Shown here: positions 11,659-24,624 of the stretch, in pieces | Layout of the letters: every line of letters starts with the position of its first letter | Numbering within the stretch: position 1 is the first letter of the stretch | DNA from: Branchinecta lynchi | Taxonomy: Eukaryota > Arthropoda > Branchiopoda > Anostraca > Branchinectidae | Reading direction: 5' to 3' | DNA: 64,000 nt | Assembly: GCA_023053575.1 (NCBI GenBank) | Contig: JAKZAP010000020.1 | Span: 17,045,998-17,109,997, forward strand | Notes under the pieces: model-generated | The model's input: the letters and a program-made list of their open reading frames with translations, nothing else | Databases searched by the model: none | Told to the model about the DNA's origin: nothing | Program-made: the position numbers and the translations under genes

Positions 11659-12689
11659 CTCTTGTTGGGAGAGATGCTGGATAAGCTACCTTGGTTTAGT
11701 ATATATGGACAGTTTCCATTTCCAGGGCTGCCTGTGGTGCCAGAAACGATGGTGACGTAGTCAATCGGATTAAGAAGTTTGGTTACGGGACCTTCAGGAA
11801 GTAGACGTTCTTATACGGAGTAAATGAAAGAAAAAGTAAAAAATGATTGAAGACAAATAGCGATCTACATAAAAATGTATACAACACTACAAAGGGAAGA
11901 CCACAAAGGGCGTGTTAATCATTGGTCATCCGTTGTGCACAAAGTATTGGTAACCTTAGGTGTGTGTAATTTCTACAGCCTCGTTAGCTTCTACCAAGCT
12001 GAATTTTCACACTAGATACCTGTGACGTGCACACGGTGTGGTTTTTAGCAAGTATTATAAGTACCGAAAATAGAGCGACCGGATTTGAGACTGCTAATAA
12101 TTTCCATAATGGGGCCAGATATAGTTCGTGGGGTAGCGCCACTCGTTATTTGCCACGGTAGTATTTTACACCCAACAGTGCAATCTTTCATCATAATGCT
12201 AACTAGCTAATTGCTAGCTCTAAGCCGGCAGCCATCTCTTCGGACATTCATTCCTTGAATTCTTCTGCAAATTATTACAAGGCTGTACGAATTTTGTTAT
12301 CTCGTTTAGGGTTACATTGTTTCGAAGGAGAAAACAAGATAACATTATTTATGCAGAGACTCTAGACTTTTAAGTGCTGTGATTCCGCCGATGGACAGCA
12401 ATCCGTCATTTTTCTGGGTGATACTAATCGTTGCTGGGTATAACAACGCTAAGAAACAACCGTCAATAGCAGAACAACGAGAAAACAGTAGCGGGGACAG
12501 TATTTCTTGATTTGTTTGTTGGTCCCCGGACACTTGACTTCTTCACGAGTTCCGACTAAAAAAAACACAAAAAACGGCAAACCCCCTCTCCCCCCACACA
12601 CGCAGCGTCAATAAAATGCAACATATTTTTATGAAAATTTATACATGGAGGCTTGCGGCCAGCGAGCCGCCGTCACGTGTTTACATTTA

Positions 12690-13258
12690 AATCGCGATTG
12701 TCATATACAAACTCAGCGTCTCTTCTTACCCCTAAATCTAACATCTAATCAACTTCAGATACAACTTTTGCTTTTGATATATTTTCCGGTTTTGGCTGGA
12801 TTCCAGGCGAACTAGTTGTCCGGCGAGAAATCGTTATCACCATCGTGTTTAACATGTCTTCTTACCCCTAAATCAAACATTTAATCAACTTCAAATGAAA
12901 CTTTTACTTTTAACAATCTTTCCGGTTTTGCCGGATTCCGGACGTACTGCTTGTCCGGCGAGAAAACGATTTTCACCATCGTGCTCAGCATGTCTTCTCA
13001 CCCCATAATCGACTATCACATTAGCTGTTAAAAAATATCTTGTTTGTCCCATAATTTGAACCCCCTCCCCCACCCCCAAATATAGGGCTACAGAGCCCAT
13101 CTACGAATTGGACCTTACCCTTGACCCAAACAATCCTCACACCAAGTTTCATCAGAATATCGCATTGCCTTCGAGAGTTATCGTGTTTACAGACGGACGG
13201 ACGGACAACTTTGGCGATGTCATAGGTATCCCTCCACTTACGTTTTGGGATCCCAGAA
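12690..13258 (-). repeat. Family A repeat, truncated copy A4
   Basis: Three or so internal units (ttttggctggattccaggcg and variants) precede the head 'ataggtatccctccacttac...gggatccc'. The far end with 'aacaagacc' is missing, so the copy is truncated. Confidence 0.7.
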
Positions 13259-14120
13259 ACGAACTAAACCAATCAAATAAATAAAATAGATATGGATGAA
13301 TAAATATGACGGAATCTGGGTCAACCTGAGAACGACTCAAATCAAAATAAAGACAGTTAAAACTCATATTGGTGGAGACAAAGGGTTTTAAGATCTCGAC
13401 GGAACTCAAACAGATTCTCTGACCTTCTTAGGATTCTGGCAATTTATTCCATACAATTGGCCCATCATGACGTAATGAAAATAGTAACCTTGTGCTAACA
13501 ACCTGTGGCATTCGTATTTCACTAGCGTTACGCGTTGGGTAATTATGTACCGCACCTCCAGAAATAAACATATTCAAAAAACAACAATTGGGAACCTGGT
13601 TCGAAAAATACTTAAACATAAATAATGCACGGTAAAATTTGTCAAGCCCTGACAAAGGAATAGTATTTAACTATATATCGGTATCTTACCGACGTTCTAT
13701 TTCTATCCCCAGACAACACACGTAGTGCCATATTTTGCATTACACGTGACTGTTGCAAATGAACAGAGAAAGCACTGGACCAAACACTCACACAATACAC
13801 CAAGTAAGGGTGAACTAAAGAGAAATAAATTAATCTCATCACTGAATTAGGAAACATATTTTTTTATTTTCTCATCATTCCAACATTTCTAGCTATCTTA
13901 ATACTTATAAACGAAATATGGTCTTTAAAACTAAGGTATTCATCCAAAATAACTCCGAGATATCGTACAGTATTAGTACGCTTAATAACAGAGCTATCCA
14001 TTTGTACATCTACAGTCTAAGAGTAAAAGTTAGAAGATCTACCATACCTGGAAACCTGATGTGCTATGATTTAACAAAAGTCTATTTACTCTCATCCACT
14101 TATCTATACATGCCGTACCC

Positions 14121-15140
14121 TTTCTGGGATCCCAAATCGTAAGTGGAGGGATACCTATGACATCGTAAAAATTGTCCGTCTGTTAGCGCGATAACTCTCG
14201 AAGGGAATGAGATATTGTGATGAAACTTGGTGTGAGGACTCTTTGCCTCACGGGTAAGGTCAAGTTCATAGATGGGCTCTGTAGCCCTATATTTAGGAGT
14301 GGGGGGCGGGGTTCAAATTAAGGGGCAAACAAAATATTTTTAAACAGCTAATGTGATAGTCGATTATGGGGTAAGACGACATGCTGAACACGAATATGCA
14401 AAATATTTTCTCGTCCGACAAGTAGTTCGTCCGGAATCCGGCAAACACCGGAAAGTTGGTTAAAAGTAAAAGTTTCAATTGAAGTTGATTAAATATTCGA
14501 TTTAGGGGTAAGAAGACATGCTGAAGACGATGGTGAAAACCATTTTCTCGCCTGACGAGTAGTTTGTCCGGAATCTGGCAAAAAACGGAAAGTTGGTTTA
14601 AAGTAGAAGTTTGATTTGAAGTTGATTAAATGTTCGATTTAGGGGTAAGCAGACATGCTGAACACTTTTGTGAAAAGCCTTTTTATACCCGGACCACTAA
14701 TTCGCCCGGAAATTTGTTAAAATTAATAAGTTTTATTTGAAGTTGATTAGATGACAGATTTAGGGGTAAGAAGATATATGATATGACAATCATTTTTAAA
14801 CCGGACATATACTTCTTCCGGGATCCGGTTGTAACCGTTATTTTTTTAGAAGCTAAAGTTTTATTTGAAATTGATTAGATGTTTTTTATTCTGAATTTTC
14901 TTTTTTTGCTGGGCAAATAGTTCGCTCGGAATTCGGCCGAAACCGGAAATTTGACGGAAGTAAAGCAGGAAGTTTCGGTCAGTAGCCTATCGTCAAAATA
15001 GATATGGCTTATAGAGGTAGATCTGAACTTGATTTTCTCTAATGATTAGCCTGGCGAAGACTGGATCTGGCGAAGACAAGACCCAGTTGTCTGGATCAAA
15101 TATTAGATTTTTGGGATCCCATCGAAACCTTAGGTCTTTT
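14121..15140 (+). repeat. Family A repeat, copy A5 (inside the CR1-like element)
   Basis: It starts 'tttctgggatcccaaatcg' and ends 'gatcccatcgaaaccttagg'. Inside, the ~135-bp unit recurs about five times, each with a 'ggggtaag(a)agacatgctga' block. It interrupts the retrotransposon just after the FVDD motif region. Confidence 0.8.
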
Positions 15141-15627
15141 TCATTGTTGCTATTAAATCGGATGCGGTCTTAGCTGCCACAGTAAAATGAGTATCATCAA
15201 CAAAACTAGGGATAATCACCTTACAATAAGGAAGTGATCCATGTACACCAAAAACAGAAGTGGACGTAAAACAGAGCCCTGCGGAACACCGTACTCAACT
15301 ACTCTTATGAATAGACTTAATCATTATTACCAATTTCTACGTGATGGTCCTACCACTCAAAACAGATTCAAATAATATCAGCGCCTTTCCTCGAATACCA
15401 CAATGTTTTAACTTCCGAATTATAATGACATGGTCAACTGTATCGAGCGCTTTTACAATATCAAGAAATATAGACGCCACTTTAAAACCCTGGTCCAAAG
15501 CTTCATGCACAAATGTTGTCAATAATAGTACTGCATGTTCTGTTGACATCCCTTTACGAAAACCAAACTGATCTGGATGAAAAAAACACCTATTCTCCAA
15601 AAACTCAGATACTCTAGAATTCATAAG

Positions 15628-16717
15628 TTTTGGGGATCCCAAAACGTAAGTGGAGGGATACCTATGACATCGCAAAAGTTGTCCGTCTGTCCGCACGATA
15701 ACTCTCGAAGGGATTGAGATATTTTGATGAAATTTGGTGGAAGGATCCTTTGGGTCAAAGTACTCGTCAATTTCTAAGATGGGCTCTGTAGCCCTATATT
15801 TGAGGGTGGGAGAGGGGTTTCAAATTAAGGGACAAAAACAATATTTTTTTTAAAGCTATTGTGATAGTCGATTATGATGTAAGAAGACATGCTGAACACG
15901 ATGGTGAAAACCATTTTCTCGCTGGACATGTAGTTCGTCCGGAATCCGGGAAAAACCGGGAAGTTGGTTAAAAGAAAAAGTTTCATTTGAAGTTAATTAA
16001 ATGTTTGATTTAGAGATAAGAAGACATGCTGAGCATGATGGTGAAAATCATTTTCTCGCCGGACAAGTAGTTCGTCCGGAATCCGGCAAAAACCGGAAAG
16101 TTTGTTAAAAGTAAAAGTATTATTTAAAGCTGATTAAATGTTTGATTTGGGGGTAAGGAGACATGCTAAACACGATGGTGAAAATCATTTTCAGCCGGAC
16201 AACTAGTTCGCCTGGAACCCGGCCAAAACCGGAAAATATGTTAAAAGCAAAAGTTTTATCTGAAGTTGACTAGATGATAGACTTAGTGGTAAGAAGAGAA
16301 GCTGAGTCTGTATATGACAATCATTTTTACCCGGACATATAATTAGTCCGGAATTCGGTTGTACCTGCATTTTTTTTCAAATCAAAGTTTTATTTAAAGT
16401 TGAATAGATGTTCTTTATTGGGATACGGAGATACGCTAGATACGTTTCTGAATTTTCTTTTTTTGCTGGACTAGTAGTTCGCTCGCAATTCAGGCGAAAC
16501 CGCAAATTTGGCAGAAGTACAGCTGGAAGTTTCGGTCAGTATCGTCAAAATAGATATGGCTTATAGAGGTATAGATAGATAGATAGATAGAATATCTGAA
16601 CTCGGTTTTCTCTGATGATTAGCCTAGCGAAGACTGAATTTGGCGAAGACAAGACCCAATTGTCTGGATCAAATCTTAGATTTTTGGGATCCCATCGATA
16701 CCTTTGGTCTTGTTCTA
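15628..16717 (+). repeat. Family A repeat, copy A6 (inside the CR1-like element)
   Basis: A near full-length copy from 'tttggggatcccaaaacg' to 'cctttggtcttgttc'. It splits the reverse transcriptase between SRLVE and LMNSR. A 'tagatagatagatagatag' microsatellite lies at 16,570-16,590. Confidence 0.85.
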
Positions 16718-17399
16718 CTAGCCGAGACATAATAGAAATAAGGGATATTGGTCTGTAATCATTCACATTTGTCCTATCACCCCCCCCCCCCTTAAATAAC
16801 AACATTACTCTAGCACTTTTAAGGCATTCCGGATATATACCACTTTTAACGCAGAGATGAATCAAATTCAAAAGTTGGTGCGCAGTTACAGGGAAAATTG
16901 ACTTGAACACTTTACTTGAAATTAAATCTGACCCCGAAGCTTTCTACATCACACAATTCTTGTAAGTAACCGGCCGCAAATGCATAGAAACGTCAGTACT
17001 ATCAGTCAAAACTGAGTAAAATCACCATCACCTGGATGCTGTTCAACTGATGACGCTAACCTGCCCCCTACGCTCGAAAAATGCTCACACATACGCTCAG
17101 TAGTTTGCGGAATATTCTCACCAGCAACAAGACTACAAAGGACTTCAGGCGTATTAGGCTTAATCACAGATTTTATCACATTCCAAGTCTTTCCGCGGCT
17201 GCCTTCCGCCTTTTTAAAACGATCACTCAGGTAATCAAATTTCGCTTTACGGCGTAGACTATTCAGATTATTACTATAAGTCTTATAAATACCTAGGTCA
17301 TTATTATCATTACTTAACACTGACTCTTTATACAACTTCTGTCGCCAAGCTAAAGAAACTAGAATAGGCTACTCTTCGCACCCCAGGGTATATTAGTAG

Positions 17400-17615
17400 T
17401 GACACTTATGACGAATTTTTGTGTACTTGTTATTTTAATTCGCGTTCGTATTTTGATGAATTGTGTTATAAGTCGTGAATTGTATGTATAAATCATAGGT
17501 TACCATTGTAAATATATCCCTTGGTTGATCGTTTTATTTGTAATGACATGTCCAGCACTATTTTTTGTTTGTAAAAGATATTTATGAATAAATAAACCGA
17601 ATTGTAATTGTAAGG
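17400..17615 (+). mobile_element. Non-LTR 3' tail inserted in the CR1-like element
   Basis: A + strand segment ends 'gaataaataaaccg' followed by 'aattgtaattgtaa', typical of a non-LTR 3' UTR with a short repeat tail. It separates the linker region of the - strand element from its upstream part (WYSMLKDAVV, 17,640-17,700). The left limit is uncertain. Confidence 0.45.
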
Positions 17616-18589
17616 CGTCTTCGGCGAATCAAAATAATACCGCTTCTTCTTTATCTGGGAACGTGTAACTACAGCATCCTTAAGCATCGAGTACCAAAGC
17701 ATAAACTTATCATTCTTTCTTTAATTTCAATACATTTATAAAGCTGAGGTCCTTTTTGAGCAGGTCAGGAAGCTCTGACCAAGACTGGTTCAATAAAGAC
17801 GGAACGGACACTAATAAACCAAAATGATCAGAAATATCGTTCACTATGACGTCAGCACTACTATACCCAGTATTTCAAAATATATCACCAATAAGTGTCG
17901 CTGAATCATTTTTTACCCTTGTACATATTTTAACAGAAGGTGAAGCCCGTAACCTAACATCGTATTTAAATGACCTTTTACTTTAAAATTACTATTGACT
18001 GTTCGTAGATCCAGATTAAAATCACCGTAAATGAAACACGGCGTAGTGGAAATAGGTAACCATTTGCTCTTCTAAACGTAACCCCTCCCAACAACCGTAC
18101 TCCCTCCCTACCATCCCGACTACCCATCCACCAATTCCTCAATGCACTACCAAATGCTGGATACTCTAACCAAATAAAATTAATGATTTGAGGGAAACTC
18201 AGAAATCAACCATTCAGAGTTCATCTATAGTGGGGTAGGTCAGGGTTAGGTTACCAACAGGTATCCAGCTTTGGCATAGGGTGTCCATCGTTAGGCATAG
18301 GGTATGTCAAACGCTAGATATACCCAGTGTTTGACATAGGATATCCAAAAATCAGGCGTTTGTGGTTGACTAGACTGGCCATAGCAATAACACAGAATAA
18401 ATCAAACCCATAAGAAGATACATAAACAAATAGAAAATCAAATAGAAAAGATGCAAGGGGCTTTCGGATTTGAGAGTAAGATTTTTTGGTGAAGATGGGT
18501 TGCTCTTTCCTGGTATCCTAAAGTCATCTTCACGGCCAGCGATAATGGCAGTTACAGGTTTTGTCAAAGAAGCGTTAAAGAGATGTAAA

Positions 18590-18717
18590 TAGTTATTGGT
18601 AGTGGGAGTTTAAATCGTTTTACATGTGAGTTTATATAATCGCTCTCTCGAAGTGTTTAAAATGTATGATTTTGTGTATGGCCTAACGGCTAAAATTAAA
18701 GTATCTATCTATCTATA
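18590..18717 (+). mobile_element. Non-LTR 3' end with (TATC)n tail
   Basis: 'tgtgtatggcctaacggct' forms a short hairpin and is followed by 'aaagtatctatctatctata'. The same layout (hairpin 'ggcccgtgggctt', then ATCT repeats) ends the element at 26,050-26,620, so this is a 3' end of a related retrotransposon. Confidence 0.55.
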
Positions 18718-18849
18718 GGACTTAACACTTGCACTAATCCTCCCGAGGCCTGAAAGAAACGCCGCCAAATTTGTCGTTACTGTAAAGCACTTGATGCCAA
18801 TCAAATTTATCGACCCAGGTACAACATGTCCTTACAGCAGAACAAGTAT

Positions 18850-18925
18850 TTTGTAAGTAAGTAATTTATTTCTGATCCGCCATTTTCAAAAGTGGAGTAT
18901 GTAAAAATAAAATAAAGAAATGAAA
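18850..18925 (+). repeat. Short dispersed repeat, copy 1
   Basis: 'taatttatttctgatccgcc' then 'attttcaaaagtggagtatg' and A-rich AATAAA sequence. A matching copy is at about 47,105-47,165. It is possibly a short non-LTR tail. Confidence 0.4.
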
Positions 18926-19435
18926 TAAAATAGTACAATATACGATTTTTTTTTTCGGCCAGAAAAGAGTGTAGAATATAATGCGCTGGCTGGGCCCAGT
19001 TGTCCATGATTTTTGGCAAAGACAACGAAATTTCCAAAAGTGTGACGCTGAAGTCTTTAACTCGGAACTGCCTCGTTAGCATGTGGCTTCGTCATAACTG
19101 TGGCAAATAAACAGGTGCTTTGGATACTTAGAATAGTATACTTAAATTGTGAGGCCTTCTTCAAGCTTACTCGATTGCTTATTTGAAATTGTCAATAAAT
19201 TTGTTTTTAACATCATCAGTGTATACAAACAAATACGGGTCAGAAAAAGAAACTGGGGAAATTTATCCAAGCTAGTAAATTGGAAAATGCAGAACAATCT
19301 CTACACTTTCAACGAACCAATCGAACAGCAAACCAGCAGCAGTGTCCAAAATGAAAACATAGCACCAACTTTAACTTTAAGCAATTTTCAGGGAGAAATT
19401 CCCAAAATCCGATATTTAATGAAGAATCTTTAGTT

Positions 19436-20574
19436 GTTTTTGGGATCCCAAAACGTAAGTGGAGGGATACCTCTGACGTCGCAAAAGTTGTCCATCTGTC
19501 TATGAGCACGCTAACTCTCGAAGGGAATGAGATATTTTTATGAAACTTGGTGAGAAGATTATTTGGGTCAAGGGTAAGGTCAAGTTCGTAGATGGGCTAT
19601 GTAACCCCACATTTAGGGGTGGGGGAGGGGGTTCAAATTAAGGAGCAATCACAATATTTTTATACAGCTAATGTGATAGTTGATTATGGGTTAAGAAGAT
19701 ATGCTGAACACGATGATGAAAACCATTTTCTTGCTGGACAAGTAGTTCGTCCGGAATCCGGCAAAAATCGGAAAGTTAGTGAAAAGTTGAAGTTCCATTT
19801 GAAGTTGATTATATGTTCGATTTAGGCATAAGAAGACATGCTGAACACTTCTGTAAAAAGCATTTTCTTCCCGGACAACTAGTTCACCCGGAGTCCGGCA
19901 CAAAACCGGAAAATTTGTTAAAAGCAAAAGTTTTATTTGAAGTTGATTAAATGACAGACTTAGGGGTAAGAAGACACGCTGAGTCTGTATATGACAATCA
20001 TTTATTACCCGGACGTATAATTCGTCTGGTATCCGGTTGTAACCGGATTTTTTTTTATAGTTTAAAGTTTTATTTAAAATTGATTAGATGTCCTTTATAG
20101 AGATAAGTATATATACTGAAGTCGTTTCTTTTCTGCTGAACAATTCCCTCGGAATTCGGCCGAAACTGAAATCGGAAAACCGATAAAAAGAGACGCTGAG
20201 TCCGTATATGACAATCATTTTTTACCCCGATATATAATTCGTCCGGAATCCGGTTGTAACCGGATTTTTTGTTATAAGTTCAAGTTTTATTTGAAGTTGA
20301 TTAGATGTTCTTTATAGAGATCAGGATATACGCTGAAGTTGCCTCTGAATTTTTTTTATTTTTTTTTTGCTGGACAATTAGTTCCCTGGTAATTCGGCCG
20401 AAACCAGAAATTTGGCAAAAGTGAAGCAGGAAGTTCCGGTCAGTATACATGAACTTGGTTTTCTCTGGTAATTAGCCTTGCGAAGAGTGGGTCTGGCGAA
20501 GACAACACCCAATTGTTTGGATCAAATATTAGATTTATGGGATCCCATCGAAACTTTTGGTCTTGTTCCACAAG
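19436..20574 (+). repeat. Family A repeat, copy A7
   Basis: Essentially full length, from 'gtttttgggatcccaaaacg' to 'cttttggtcttgttcca'. The last third has two successive modules containing 'gacaatcatttttta' and 'gtccggaatccggttgtaac'. Family C sequence abuts its end. Confidence 0.85.
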
Positions 20575-21000
20575 TTCTTTTCCAGCTTGAGAGGCTTGAG
20601 CTTGAACATGAAGAGGACCCTTGCCAAGAAGGGCCGAATTGTAGCTCTAATAAAGTTAAATATTCCTTCAGCCCAACCTGACTGTGTATCATATTTGATA
20701 GTGCAAAACGGATACGTCAGATCAATTTTATTGGAGCCATTTTTGGCCCTTCTTGGCAAGGTCCTCTTCAGGCTCAAAACCGCTCAAGTTGGAAAAACGA
20801 ACTTGTGGGAAACACCAACGAACTTGTGTTTCCCACAAGTTCCTTTTTCCAACTAGAGCGGTTTTGAGCCTGATTAGAACCCTTGACAAGAAGGGCCGAA
20901 ATATACCTCCAATAACGTTCAGCTGACGTATCCGTTTTGCACTATCAAACCTAATAAAGTTAATAAAATGTAGCTGACGTATCCGTTTTGCATTGTCAAA
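20575..21000. mobile_element. Family C foldback cluster
   Basis: Three partial units in alternating orientation (about 20,575-20,710 +, 20,690-20,830 -, 20,830-21,000 +). All share 'gaggacccttgccaagaagg' and 'gacgtatccgttttgca' blocks. 'gtttcccacaagttcc' and its complement flip about 20,820. No coding potential. Confidence 0.65.
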
Positions 21001-21510
21001 TATGAATTCCTAGGTGTTCGCGGTGTGATAGTTAGACATTGACGGTTCTTTGGAAGCTCACTGCTAATGGCTTGTCGGTCGTCTGCTATGCGTGTCTTGC
21101 TTTCTCGAGAAGAAACTTCGGTACGGGAATGGTCGTTACTCAACTTCAGTCTGACATCGGAATTTATACCCAAAGGCGTGTGTGTGGGTAATAAAAATTC
21201 AAAAATGGAGGTTAGCAAGATTCAAGTCCTCGATGGCCGTCGTCCAGGGAAATACAAACGCCTTTCGTAGTTAATAGATCTTGCGTACAGATCTTGTGGT
21301 CTTGTCAATCGCATCATATCTACTATTACGCCACATGTGAGCAGGAGGCAAAGAGCGAAGACTTTGACAAATTGACAACTGTCAATCCACCCAAAGATAG
21401 ATACAAGTCGTAATAATATAATCATCTATTCGTCACACGTCAGAAAACACACGGCGCGGACGGAGCTAAAGAAAAAGAAGGAAAAGTAGAAAAATACTAC
21501 AATACGAGAA

Positions 21511-21704
21511 CAGGCCCGTATCCAGGAATTTATTTCGGGGGGGGGGGGGGGGGGAGGGTTGCCTTTCGGGGGGGGGGGGTACCTGCTGGTCGGACAAAAA
21601 AGTACAAAAAACACATAGATCAGAGGGAAAAGCCTATAAAATCATTAATATTGTGTGTTTCGGGGGGGGGGTCAACCCCCCCCCCCCCCCTGGATACGGC
21701 CTTG
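21511..21704. mobile_element. hAT-type MITE, family D, with near-perfect 8-bp duplication
   Basis: The TIR is caggcccgtatccaggaatt on the left and cctggatacggccttg on the right. The flanks tacgagaa (21,503-21,510) and tatgagaa (21,705-21,712) differ by one base. The interior has long G and C runs and 'ggacaaaaaagtacaaaa'. It is 194 bp long with no transposase. Confidence 0.8.
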
Positions 21705-21982
21705 TATGAGAATAAACACAAATAACATTGACTATACCTGCAAAACTTACGTGTTGTCAACAACTGCTCTTCTATTCGTGATTGACATTACTGTTGAAAT
21801 TCTGTACAAGTAAGTTGCAGCTATTTAGTAAGTTGTAGTTATTTAGTATTTTAGGCTCGATTTTAGGTCCAGGGAGGAGACGGAGCAGATAGCCTATTCA
21901 AATAAAATTAAATAAATACAACGATTCTTTTTACCAGTGGAAGTTAACATTCGCTAGAAAGGTGCGAGATATTTTATTGCAG

Positions 21983-22964
21983 TTTTCGGCATCCCAAAAC
22001 GTAAGTGGAGGGATACCTATGACATCGCAAAAGTTTTCCGTCGGTCTGTGACGACGATAATCTTTAAGGGAATGAGATATTTTGATAAAACTTGTGTGAG
22101 GATTCTTTGGGTCAAGGGCAAGGTCGAGTTTGTATATGAGCTATGTAGCCCTACATTTAGGGGTGGGGGAGGGGCTCGAATTAAGGGATAAATCAAATAT
22201 TTTTAAACAGTTAATGAGATAGTCGGTCAAGGGGTAAGAAGACATGCTGAACACAACTATGTAAACCATTCGCCTGGAATCTGGCCAAGACCGGAAAGTT
22301 TGTTAAAAAGTAAAAGTTTTATTTGAAGCTGATTATATATTCGATTTAGGGGCAAGAAACATGCTGGCGAATATTAAATCATTTTCTCGCCGGACAAGTA
22401 GAGACAAGTTAGCCCGGAATACGTTAAAAACCGGAAAATTTGTTAAAAGCAAAAGTTGTATTTGTAGTTGATTAGACTTACTATTTAGCGATAAGAAGAG
22501 ACGATGAATGCATATATGATAATCCTTTCATACCGGGGTATATAGTTCGCCGGAATCCGGCTGAAACCGAAAAATTTGTTATAAGCTAAATTATATATGA
22601 AGTTGTTTAGATGTTGGATAAGGAGATACGCTGAACTGGTTTTGGAGCTGGACAAGTAGTTCTGGAATTCCGTCGAAACCGGAAAATTGGCAGAAGTAGG
22701 GCAGGAAGTTTCGATCGGTAGACATGACTTAGAAGGGTAAACACACATTACATGCTGAATCCATATCTGAACTTGGTTTTCTGGTTTTCTCAGATCTACC
22801 ATTTATTCTACTGTCTTTTGAAAATGTACAAAAAACGATTTTTTTTAAAAGTTTTGAAGGTGTTTCAGCCCTTCTTGATCTGCTTCTAAATTTAAAAAAT
22901 AAAAATATTTAACTGTCTGGATCAAATATTACATTTTTTGGATCCCATCGAAACCTTTGGTCCT
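21983..22964 (+). repeat. Family A repeat, copy A8
   Basis: From 'gttttcggcatcccaaaacg' to 'ggatcccatcgaaacctttg', with several diverged internal units. A family D element follows within 20 bp. Confidence 0.8.
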
Positions 22965-22974
22965 ACTGGCCCAG

Positions 22975-23335
22975 GTCCGGATTTAGGAATTTATTTCGGG
23001 GCAGAGGGTTACCCGCTGGTTGGACCTAATACTCTTGATCACCATCTCTCCTTGCCGATATAAAATCTCCGTCCTCTCCGGGTATCTAGCGGAAGAAAGG
23101 CAGAAGTGATGTCACAGTTGGTTCCAAACATCGCGGTCATTGATCGACACAGGATTTGAGTCGTTGAGTTTGAGTCGTACGGACACGCTTACTCCTTCTT
23201 CCTGAGAATCGCTGGCGTGTTTTGGACTTAGTCATATAGAGTATACACACCAAATAGTAAAACAAAATCATAGATCGGAGGTTAAAGCATATAAAAACGG
23301 TTATTTTGTATGTTTCGGGATACGGTCCTGTATGC
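22975..23335. mobile_element. Family D MITE split by dispersed repeat F
   Basis: The left end 'aggtccggatttaggaattt' and the right end 'ttcgggatacggtcctg' belong to family D. Between them (23,026-23,240) lies repeat F ('tctctccttgccgat... gtgttttggacttagtca'), which recurs alone at 44,163-44,380. It looks like a nested insertion. Confidence 0.55.
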
Positions 23336-23989
23336 AACTGGCTTATCGTATTTATGGAAAGAATGGAAAGGGCTGGATAACGTAGGAAGTATCATGGAAA
23401 ACGTGGAGAGTAGGCTAAGAGATCAGATGGAATGTTTTTATTTCCCCAAACTATACTAACTTTCGCAAAGAAGCTGCTTTACTGGTTAAAGAAAATTGTA
23501 GAACAAAACCAGAGTTACAGATATTGTAAAGACCCAAGATATTTTTCAAGACCCATTTCTGTAGAAGAGAAATATGCCCCCCCCCCCCCCCTCCGTTTTC
23601 ATAACGAAAAGTCGAATTGCACTGCGTCTCGATTGTCTTTGTGTTGCATTGATGAAACCTCGTTCCAGGCACTATTGCAACTTCATACGAGACACTATAA
23701 AAGGAGCCCGCCACTCATCGTTGAGGACCAGGTGTAAAACGACTTTGCGGCTTCATCCCTATTGACGAGCAATAAGAGCATATAATTTACCACTCGATTT
23801 GAAGGAAACGGTGGGAAAATGGGTATTAACGTGTCTCAGTGGGACGCCGCATGGCACAGGTGGAGGCATTAGGAAGATGACGGTGTCGCCATGATATTCA
23901 GATGATGCGAACTTTCTTAATCAAAGAACATATAAGATTGGTTACGATTTTTTTGTCTGTTTTCACTTCGATACTTTGGTTTTCTTTAA

Positions 23990-24490
23990 AGTTTAGCCGA
24001 CTAGGGCTGAGATACGACAGCCTAGTTGCCTATCACTGATTCATGTAAATAGACTTACAGACCCGATGGAATGTGTTACTTCGTTGCTTCGCTATATAAT
24101 AAATTTTCATCGAATGAACTTTTTTTCTAAATTTGTAGTACCTCCATGCTTGAAATATTTAACAACTACAGCGGTGAGCGATTGCCGAAAAATAAATCTC
24201 TTTCGGGTCAAACGCAGTAGCGAGCTTTCTTCAGAAGTGACCTTACAGTCAACTGAACGTTTTCTGAGCTTCGCATCATTTGCCATTGAAACGCTCGCTT
24301 TTGTTGAGATTCGAATTCCCCGCGCCGGGATGAACTTTGTCTTGTTGGGCCAGGACTGCATATTCTGCAGGATATGCATTCTAGAGCCTACGAAGAAAAA
24401 TCGAAAATCCTTAAGAGTAAAAAAAAATTATTGTATTCGGATAAAAGGTCTAAAAATAAGCCGGCTTTTCAGTTGAACTTTAAATGAAAA
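23990..24490 (+). repeat. Dispersed repeat G, copy 1
   Basis: Blocks 'gtagtacctccatgcttgaa' and 'taagccggcttttcagttga' recur in order, more diverged, at 38,880-39,390. The 136-codon frame at 24,066-24,476 lies in this repeat and is not preserved in the second copy, so it is not called as a gene. Confidence 0.5.
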
Positions 24491-24624
24491 AAGAAGATCA
24501 CTCCCTAGCAGACTTGTGCAGATGTTTGGAACAGTTTACTTCCCCCTTAAATAAGCCGTCTCTTTTGAGGAACCATGGTCCGGCACTCCAGTGATTCTAC
24601 TCTCTTGGAAGGCCAGGAGCAGTG

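Larger units (their letters stand above)
13425..17720 (-). pseudogene. CR1-like non-LTR retrotransposon split by two family A insertions
   Basis: Read on the - strand, pieces of one element appear in the expected order. These are a linker region with KTWNVIKSVIKPNTPEVLCS (17,006-17,335), the RT start with NDYRPISLISIMSRLVE (16,720-16,910), HPDQFGFRKGMSTEHAVLLL and ASIFLDIVKALDTVDH (15,337-15,630), VPQGSVLRPLLFLVY (near 15,260), FVDDTHF (catalytic FADD-type motif, near 15,190), and C-terminal RT sequence (13,428-13,857). Stops and frameshifts show it is dead. Family A copies at 14,121-15,140 and 15,628-16,717 interrupt it, the second between SRLVE and LMNSR. A separate + strand 3' tail (AATAAA then TAATTG repeats) is inserted near 17,400-17,615. 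No target duplication was resolved for any insert. Confidence 0.85.

Noticed and set aside
24066..24476. 136-codon frame
   Set aside because: It lies in dispersed repeat G, and the second copy at 38.9-39.4 kb does not preserve it.
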